Made by a program: the position numbers and the translations under genes. Positions 21,364-23,528 of a DNA stretch of 23,528 nucleotides are shown here, piece after piece (within the stretch, counting starts at the first letter, position 1; each line of letters opens with the position of its first letter). This stretch comes from Actinomycetales bacterium (GTDB taxonomy: Bacteria; Actinomycetota; Actinomycetes; Actinomycetales; Cellulomonadaceae), in assembly GCA_012514835.1 (NCBI GenBank), contig JAAYZM010000321.1:1-23528 (forward strand), in the 5' to 3' direction. The notes beneath the pieces were generated by a model that did no database searches, had not been told where the DNA came from, and saw only the letters and a program-made list of their open reading frames with translations.

Positions 21364-23444
21364 GGTAGCGCCGCGAGGCGGCGCAGCGCGCCGAGGACCG
21401 TCTCGCGGTCGGTCGCAGGCCACAACGGAGGCATCGAGCGCGTGAGGAAGGCCCCGTAGCGCCGCGTCGCGAGGCGCGGGTCGAGGACGGCGACGACGCC
21501 GCGGTCCTGGGTGGTGCGGATGAGACGACCCGCCGCCTGGGCGAGCATGAGGGCGGCATGGGTTGCGCTGACCTGCATGAACCCGTTGCCCCCCGCACGG
21601 TCGGCCGCCTCGGCGCGCGCGGAGCGGACCGGGTCGTCGGGGCGCGGGAACGGCAGCCGGTCGATGATGACGAGCGAGCACGCGCGCCCCGGGACGTCGA
21701 CGCCTTGCCAGAGCCCGAGCGTCCCGAACAAGCACGTGGTCTCTTCCGCGGCGAACTGCGCGACGAGCGTCGAGAGCTGGTCCTCGCCCTGCAGCAGCAC
21801 CTCGACGTCGAGGCGTTCGCGCATGGCTTCCGCGGCGGCGCGCGCCGCACGGTGCGAGCTGAAGAGCCCGAGCGTGCGCCCTCCGGCGGCCGTGACGAGC
21901 TCGGCGATCTCGTCGAGCTGGGACTCCGTGGCGGGCTCGCGCCCCGGCTCGGGCAGGTGCTTCGCGACGTAGACGATGCCCTGGGAGCGGTAGTCGAACG
22001 GGCTGCCGACGTCGATCCCGCGCCACCCGCCGTCCCGCCCGCTCGAGATCTCCGACCTGCTCGCGCTGTCCGCCCCGCTGCCGCCGTCGTCGGCGCTCCC
22101 CCCGGGCCCGAGGCCCACGGAACGCGCGAGCGGCTCGAAGGACCCCCCGAGCGTGAGGGTCGCGGAGGTGAGGACCACGGCCTTCTCGGAGAACAGCGCG
22201 CCCGCGATGAGTCCCGCGACGCCGAGCGGTGCGGCGTGCAGGCGCACCCCGCCGCCGCGCTCGGGCTCGCTGCGGGCGACCCACAGCACGTCGCCCTTCC
22301 CGGGCACGGGGTCGATGAGCATCCGCTCGGCCACCTCGAAGAGCTCGAGCACGGAAGCCTGCGCGAGCTTCGTGCCAGCCTCGGCCTGCGCGTCGGCGCC
22401 CGCGGCGGGCTTCAGGGCGGTCATGAGGGTGCGCAGGGCGTCACGCACGCTCATGACGGCGAGCCGGAGCTCGTCCGGCAGGCCGAGCCGCAGCCGCCCG
22501 TCGGGGACGGCCTCGAGCGCGACACCGAGCCGCGCGCCGGCCTCGGTGAGCTCGACCGCGGGCAACCCCCCGTGCCGCGTCGCGAGCCGGGCTGCGTGCT
22601 CGATCACGGGGACCGACAGCTCGACCGTGGCCGAGGTCGTGACGCGGTCCGCGAGGTCGTGCGCCTCGTCCACCACGATCGCGTCGTGCTCGGGCAAGGC
22701 ACCCGGGCTACCCGTCGCCGCGACCGCGAGCATCGCGTGGTTGGTCACCACGACGTCTGCCTGGCGCGCCTTCTCGCGCGCGTTCTCCGGGAAGCACTCG
22801 GAGAAGAAGCGGCACTTCGAACCGAGACACTCGAGCTTCGACACGGAGACCTGGCGCCACGCGCGCTCGCTCACGCCCGGCTGCAGGTCGTCCCGGTCCC
22901 CCGTGTCCGTCTCGTGCGCCCACGTGCGCACCCGCAGCACCTGGGCGCCGAGGTCCGAAGTCGCGCCGCGCCCCGGGGTGTCGAAGAGCGCAGGCTCGTC
23001 CTCGGGGTAGCCGCCCTCGAGCTTGTTGCGGCACACGTAGTTCTGCCAGCCCTTGAGGAGCGCCGTGCGGGGCGCGCGGTCCAGGTGGGCGGCGAGAGAC
23101 TCGGCCACGAGCGGAAGGTCGCGCGCGACCACCTGGCGCTGCAGCGCGATGGTCGCGGTCGAGACCACCACACGCTCGCCCTGGGTCACCGCGTGGTGCA
23201 CGGCGGGCACGAGGTACGCGAGGGACTTTCCCGTGCCCGTCCCGGCCTGGACCAGCAGGGGGCGGGCCGAGCCGAGCGCGTCCGCGACGGCGCGCGCCAT
23301 CTCGTGCTGACCCTCGCGCCGGGCCCCGCCGAGCGCGTCGACGGCGAGGTCGAGGAGCGGGTCGACCTCGTGCGCCGTCACCGAGCCGCCCGCAGAACCG
23401 GTCTCCGGGGAGTCCGGTTCGGGGTTCTCGGTCGCGGCGGGCAC
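21360..23444 (-). CDS. DinG/XPD-type ATP-dependent DNA helicase with Fe-S cysteines
   Basis: A 694-residue superfamily 2 helicase of the DinG/XPD/YoaA group, which unwinds DNA 5' to 3' and removes R-loops or damaged structures. It shows Walker A QAGTGTGKSLAYLVP (66-80) and DEAH (D259-H262, VVDEAHDLADR). Four cysteines that should hold a 4Fe-4S cluster are present: C138 (NYVCRN), C206, C211 and C217. C-terminal motifs are VLTSATLTLGGSFEPL, LFSSHRAARAAAEAM, GLWQGVDVPG and QAAGRLIRTTQDRG. A Gly/Ser/Asp-rich insert follows motif III (about 454-475). The GTG at 23444 lies six bases after a TAGCCT -10, so it looks leaderless. The relation to SOS is by family only; I see no LexA box at this promoter. 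It is translationally coupled to ldh. Confidence 0.93.
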   Translation of the reverse strand: MPAATENPEPDSPETGSAGGSVTAHEVDPLLDLAVDALGGARREGQHEMARAVADALGSARPLLVQAGTGTGKSLAYLVPAVHHAVTQGERVVVSTATIALQRQVVARDLPLVAESLAAHLDRAPRTALLKGWQNYVCRNKLEGGYPEDEPALFDTPGRGATSDLGAQVLRVRTWAHETDTGDRDDLQPGVSERAWRQVSVSKLECLGSKCRFFSECFPENAREKARQADVVVTNHAMLAVAATGSPGALPEHDAIVVDEAHDLADRVTTSATVELSVPVIEHAARLATRHGGLPAVELTEAGARLGVALEAVPDGRLRLGLPDELRLAVMSVRDALRTLMTALKPAAGADAQAEAGTKLAQASVLELFEVAERMLIDPVPGKGDVLWVARSEPERGGGVRLHAAPLGVAGLIAGALFSEKAVVLTSATLTLGGSFEPLARSVGLGPGGSADDGGSGADSASRSEISSGRDGGWRGIDVGSPFDYRSQGIVYVAKHLPEPGREPATESQLDEIAELVTAAGGRTLGLFSSHRAARAAAEAMRERLDVEVLLQGEDQLSTLVAQFAAEETTCLFGTLGLWQGVDVPGRACSLVIIDRLPFPRPDDPVRSARAEAADRAGGNGFMQVSATHAALMLAQAAGRLIRTTQDRGVVAVLDPRLATRRYGAFLTRSMPPLWPATDRETVLGALRRLAALP

Positions 23445-23450
23445 CGGGAC

Positions 23451-23456
23451 AGGCTA
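23451..23456 (-). promoter_or_regulatory. -10 of a probable leaderless promoter
   Basis: TAGCCT (minus strand) is followed by six bases (GTCCCG) and the GTG at 23444. No ribosome site is present and I see no clear -35. Confidence 0.5.
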
Positions 23457-23504
23457 GTCCCCGCACCTCGCCGTCGTCGGACCCCTCGCCCCGGCGTGTG
23501 GACG

Positions 23505-23528
23505 TCAGGAGGCGACGACGGCGGCGGA
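23505..23528 (-). CDS. Possible C-terminal end of an upstream gene (cut by window edge)
   Basis: The minus strand reads seven codons (Ser-Ala-Ala-Val-Val-Ala-Ser) and then TGA at 23507-23505. In related actinobacteria hflX often precedes this helicase, so it may be the tail of HflX. The visible part is far too short to test that. Confidence 0.25.
   Translation of the reverse strand, partial: SAAVVAS

Noticed and set aside
23471..23521. Inverted repeat CCGTCGTCG ... CGACGACGG near the right edge
   Set aside because: Arms are simple-sequence-like and separated by 33 bases. Part of it lies in the possible end of an upstream gene, so it is not a convincing terminator.
1..23528. Mobile elements, CRISPR arrays, tRNA or rRNA genes
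   Set aside because: No transposase or integrase motif, regularly spaced repeat array or RNA gene signature was seen. Composition looks even across the window.

Overview
The window is high-GC bacterial chromosome with very tight gene packing: stop/start overlaps of 1 to 4 bases, many GTG starts and several apparently leaderless genes. Gene content and order (mraZ-rsmH-ftsL-ftsI; MoxR-DUF58-TgpA; HEPN-dinB; nrdR/LysM/lexA; DUF3040, DUF5302 and PAC2 proteins; HelD) point to an actinobacterium, probably order Micrococcales (Cellulomonas/Sanguibacter/Oerskovia-like). That placement is an inference from gene content, not from a database match. I see no tRNA, rRNA, insertion sequence, prophage or CRISPR array. 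No stretch longer than 300 bases lacks a gene.

Layout. (1) 1-3915, minus strand: head of the division and cell-wall cluster, mraZ, rsmH, ftsL and ftsI; ftsI runs off the left edge just after its KTG motif. (2) 4137-8694, plus strand, divergent from mraZ: moxR, a DUF58 protein and a TgpA-like transglutaminase, each overlapping the next. The shared 221-base control region holds GTGG direct repeats with an exact 10-base period, like MraZ operators, facing both ways. A third array lies before rsmH. (3) 8639-10854, minus strand: HEPN protein, dinB, DUF3040 protein, headed by a perfect 16-base SOS box. (4) 10926-11795: a spermidine-synthase-like methyltransferase-fold protein. (5) 11855-13241, minus strand: cold-shock protein and PAC2 protein. 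(6) 13407-16964, plus strand: HelD and SerA. (7) 17033-18388: divergent DUF5302 protein and aldo/keto reductase. (8) 18422-20357: nrdR and a LysM protein divergent from lexA, with three SOS-like boxes between the last two. (9) 20374-23444, minus strand: L-lactate dehydrogenase and a DinG/XPD-type helicase.

How the genes fit together. Two themes dominate. The first is wall synthesis and division (FtsI, FtsL, MraZ, RsmH, and probably the MoxR-DUF58-TgpA operon). The second is the DNA-damage response: LexA itself, a LysM division inhibitor candidate, translesion polymerase DinB with a HEPN partner, and possibly the DinG-like helicase. The SOS promoters before the HEPN gene and the LysM gene share one design, with the LexA site in the -35/-10 spacer. 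The most promising lesser-known element is the damage-inducible HEPN-DinB pair, because the HEPN protein keeps an Arg-x4-His motif of the kind found in HEPN ribonucleases. Most of the rest is conserved actinobacterial housekeeping.
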